DNA of 64,000 nucleotides, taken from NCBI GenBank assembly GCA_963732775.1, contig CAVTAR010000001.1:496001-560000 (forward strand). Reading direction: 5' to 3'. The notes under the pieces are model-generated. The model was not told the origin of the DNA, searched no databases, and saw only the letters and a list, made by a program, of their open reading frames with translations. A program made the translations under genes and the position numbers. Of the stretch, positions 62,210 through 64,000 are shown piece after piece. Each line of letters starts with the position of its first letter. Positions within the stretch are counted from its first letter, which is position 1. The stretch comes from CAVRQM01 sp963732775. Lineage in GTDB: Bacteria; Pseudomonadota; Alphaproteobacteria; Acetobacterales; Acetobacteraceae.

Positions 62210-63040
62210 TCAGGTGTCCGCGTCCGTGGACATGGCGAGGTCGCGCTGCCCGTCCAGCGCCGCAATCCGGCTCTCGAGGGCGGCACGGATAGCGGCATAG
62301 GTGCTGCTGCCGAGGGCAAGCCGGAACGGCGCCGGGCTGACCTGCACGGTGTCGATCATGGCCTGCGCCATCTTGGCCGGGTCGCCCTTGATCTCGAAGG
62401 CGCCGGCCGCGATGGCGCGACGGATCGCGCCCGCCGGCGTCGCATCGTAGATGTCCATCGGCGGCGGGGTGACGAGTCCGGTCCCGAAGCTGGTCCGGGC
62501 CGGCCCTGGCTCGACGATCGTGAACTCGATCCCGAACGGGGCGACTTCCTGCGCCACGGATTCCACGAAGCCTTCGATCCCCCACTTGGTCGCGTGGTAC
62601 AGGCTGAAGCCAGGGTAGGCGATCTGGCCGCCCTCCGACGAAACTTGCAGGATCCGCCCGCCACCCTGGGCGCGCAGAAGCGGCAGGGCGGCGCGGATCA
62701 CCTGGATAGAGCCGATGAGGTTGGTGTCGATCTGCTGGCGGATCTGGTCGTCGCTCACCTCCTCGCCGGCGCCGAACAGCCCGTACGCCGCGTTGTTCAC
62801 GACCACATCGACGCGGCCCATCTCGTCGAAGGCGCGAGCGACGACGCTACGGACCGCGGCGGTGTCGGTCACGTCCAGCGATGCCACCCAGAGGCGGTCG
62901 CCATGCCGCGCCGCGAGGTCGTCGAGCGCACCCTCTGTCCGCAGGGTCGCCGCCACGCGATCGCCGAGGGCCAGGAGCTTGCTGGTCAGTTCCCTGCCGA
63001 AGCCGGAGGAGGTGCCAGTGATGAACCAAGTCTTGGCCAT
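62210..63040 (-). CDS. SDR family oxidoreductase
   Basis: 276 residues. TGTSSGFGRELTSKLLALGDRVAATLR (nucleotide loop), NNAAYGLFG, VSSEGGQIAYPGFSLYHATKWGIEGF with Tyr-x3-Lys, and VEPGPARTSFGTG. Such longer SDRs act on diverse ketones; substrate unknown. It is divergent from the LysR gene at 63152, a classical arrangement of a regulator and its target. Confidence 0.88.
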   Translation of the reverse strand: MAKTWFITGTSSGFGRELTSKLLALGDRVAATLRTEGALDDLAARHGDRLWVASLDVTDTAAVRSVVARAFDEMGRVDVVVNNAAYGLFGAGEEVSDDQIRQQIDTNLIGSIQVIRAALPLLRAQGGGRILQVSSEGGQIAYPGFSLYHATKWGIEGFVESVAQEVAPFGIEFTIVEPGPARTSFGTGLVTPPPMDIYDATPAGAIRRAIAAGAFEIKGDPAKMAQAMIDTVQVSPAPFRLALGSSTYAAIRAALESRIAALDGQRDLAMSTDADT

Positions 63041-63151
63041 GGGGGGAGTCCTCTCGATCGAGCCGCCGGATCGCGGCCCGTGCGGAGAGATGGACTCGTG
63101 CCATGGGGGTGCCCATACCAGGAATATTGCATGGCTTGGTGAGGATTGCCC
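63041..63151. promoter_or_regulatory. Divergent SDR/LysR control region
   Basis: 111 bp between two divergent starts. Lies where a LysR protein would be expected to bind; I could not define a convincing T-N11-A dyad. ATACCAGGAATATTGCAT near 63117-63131 is the only locally AT-rich stretch. Confidence 0.35.
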
Positions 63152-64000
63152 ATGAATGGGAGGCCGAGCCTCGGCGATCTCACGGCGTTCGCCGCCATCG
63201 CCACGCACCGCAGCTTTCGCCGGGCGGCCGACGAGCTTGGTCTTGCGCCGTCTACGCTGAGCCACATGATCCGCAGCCTTGAGACGAGCCTGGGCGCGCG
63301 GCTGCTGCACCGCACGACGCGCAGCGTCTTGCCCACCGAGGCTGGCGCGAACCTGCTCGCGCGCCTCCAGCCAGTGCTGCGCGACCTCGGTCAGGCGCTG
63401 GACGAGATCGACTCGTTCCGGCAATTTCCGGGCGGGACCCTGCGGGTCAATGCCACCGAGGCGGCGGCCCGCCTGCTGCTGAAGACCGTCGTGCCAATTT
63501 TCCTGGCGCGGCACCCGGCTATGTCGCTCGACCTGGTGACGGAGGGTCGGCTCGTCGACATCGTGGCCGAGGGCTTCGACGCGGGCGTGCGGCTCGGCGA
63601 AGCCGTGCCGCGCGACATGGTCGCAGTGCGCTTCGGCGGCCCGGTGCGTTTCCTCGCGGTGGCGTCCGCGGCCTACCTCGCCGGACGCCCGCCGCCGCGC
63701 ACGCCGGACGATTTGCGCCACCATGCCTGCATCCGCTTTCGCCTACCAAGCGGCAAGCCGTTCCGCTGGGAGTTCGAGAAGCACGGGCAGGAACTGGCAG
63801 TCGATGTACCCGGCAGCCTGACGCTCGACCATGTCGAGCTGATGACGGAGGCCGCCGTGGCCGGGCTCGGCATCGCCTACGTGCCGAGCCGGTCGGCGCG
63901 GCCCCATGTCGAAGCCGGCTCGCTGGTCTGCCTGCTGGAGGATTGGTGCCCGTCGATCGCGGGCCTGTTCCTCTACTATCCGGGCCACCGCCACGTCCCG
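63152..64000 (+). CDS. LysR family transcriptional regulator (3' end beyond window)
   Basis: 283 codons visible. LTAFAAIATHRSFRRAADELGLAPSTLSHMIRSLETSLGARLLHRTTRSVLPTEAG is a LysR winged helix; the effector domain starts GGTLRVNATEAAARLLLK and AEGFDAGVRLGEAVPRDMVAV matches the CrgA-like branch. Probably controls the divergent SDR. The gene runs past base 64000; little is missing. Confidence 0.92.
   Translation, partial: MNGRPSLGDLTAFAAIATHRSFRRAADELGLAPSTLSHMIRSLETSLGARLLHRTTRSVLPTEAGANLLARLQPVLRDLGQALDEIDSFRQFPGGTLRVNATEAAARLLLKTVVPIFLARHPAMSLDLVTEGRLVDIVAEGFDAGVRLGEAVPRDMVAVRFGGPVRFLAVASAAYLAGRPPPRTPDDLRHHACIRFRLPSGKPFRWEFEKHGQELAVDVPGSLTLDHVELMTEAAVAGLGIAYVPSRSARPHVEAGSLVCLLEDWCPSIAGLFLYYPGHRHVP

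Noticed and set aside
63041..63151. Specific LysR box
   Set aside because: Several weak T-N11-A matches exist but none is symmetric enough to single out.

Overview
The window is very GC-rich DNA (roughly 70% by eye) from an alphaproteobacterium, most likely Rhodospirillales/Acetobacteraceae. The evidence is the gene order and the protein families: the nrdR-ribD-ribE-ribBA-ribH-nusB-thiL operon, cytochrome c-kdsB-pheA, ftsE-ftsX-ydcF, bamE divergent from a ubiquinol-cytochrome c chaperone plus yceD, a Hint-domain beta-repeat protein, and an exported Dps-like protein. I saw no rRNA, tRNA or CRISPR.

Layout. 1-4276 (minus): a translationally coupled set for carnitine catabolism (sulfotransferase, beta-keto acid cleavage enzyme, carnitine dehydrogenase fused to a betainyl-CoA thioesterase), followed by an NDP-forming acyl-CoA synthetase. 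4310-11583: Hint-domain protein, VOC protein, SDR, Rieske oxygenase, a membrane-anchored ABM-domain protein and a sterol-desaturase-type hydroxylase. 11751-17466 (plus): sigma-54-type promoter and urtABCDE, the urea ABC transporter. 17469-23242: rsmD-rluB-peptidase C26, divergent from tadA-pepA-holC; a DUF1127 protein divergent from a LysR regulator. 23306-25514: an exported Dps-like gene split by an IS256-family element. 25609-31383 (minus): yejABEF peptide/oligopeptide ABC transporter plus a possible 28-codon ORF, then hisN and a membrane cytochrome c. 33168-34744: kdsB-pheA. 34775-43829 (minus): PPOX-type protein, a MscS channel with a periplasmic domain, acyltransferase 3, FUSC protein, and a cyanide-insensitive bd oxidase (cydA-cydB-DUF2474). 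43891-47335 (minus): DUF2125, ydcF, ftsX, ftsE. 47424-50501: zinc-ribbon protein, SGNH hydrolase, a conserved hypothetical protein, and a gene made of fourteen 17-residue repeats. 50767-54489 (minus): tldD, ctaA/COX15, hemB. 54561-59908: nrdR to thiL. 59926-64000: exported protein, bamE, ubcN-type chaperone, yceD, SDR and a LysR regulator cut by the window end.

Two regions (about 11.9-17.4 kb and 54.7-59.6 kb) carry dozens of single-base indels, mostly insertions. They break genes that are normally single-copy and often essential (nusB, ribE, ribH, thiL), so sequence or assembly error is more likely than decay. Isolated single-base shifts also occur in yejA and tldD and in two units of the 17-residue repeat gene.

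Points most worth a second look: the 17-residue-repeat gene with its unusually AT-rich promoter region; long interspersed palindromes placed between genes of the urt and yej operons, one supplying the likely start codon of urtB; the IS256 insertion in the exported Dps; the sulfotransferase coupled to carnitine genes; and small genes that ordinary calling would miss (DUF2474 partner of CydAB with no standard start codon, and a 28-codon ORF after yejF).
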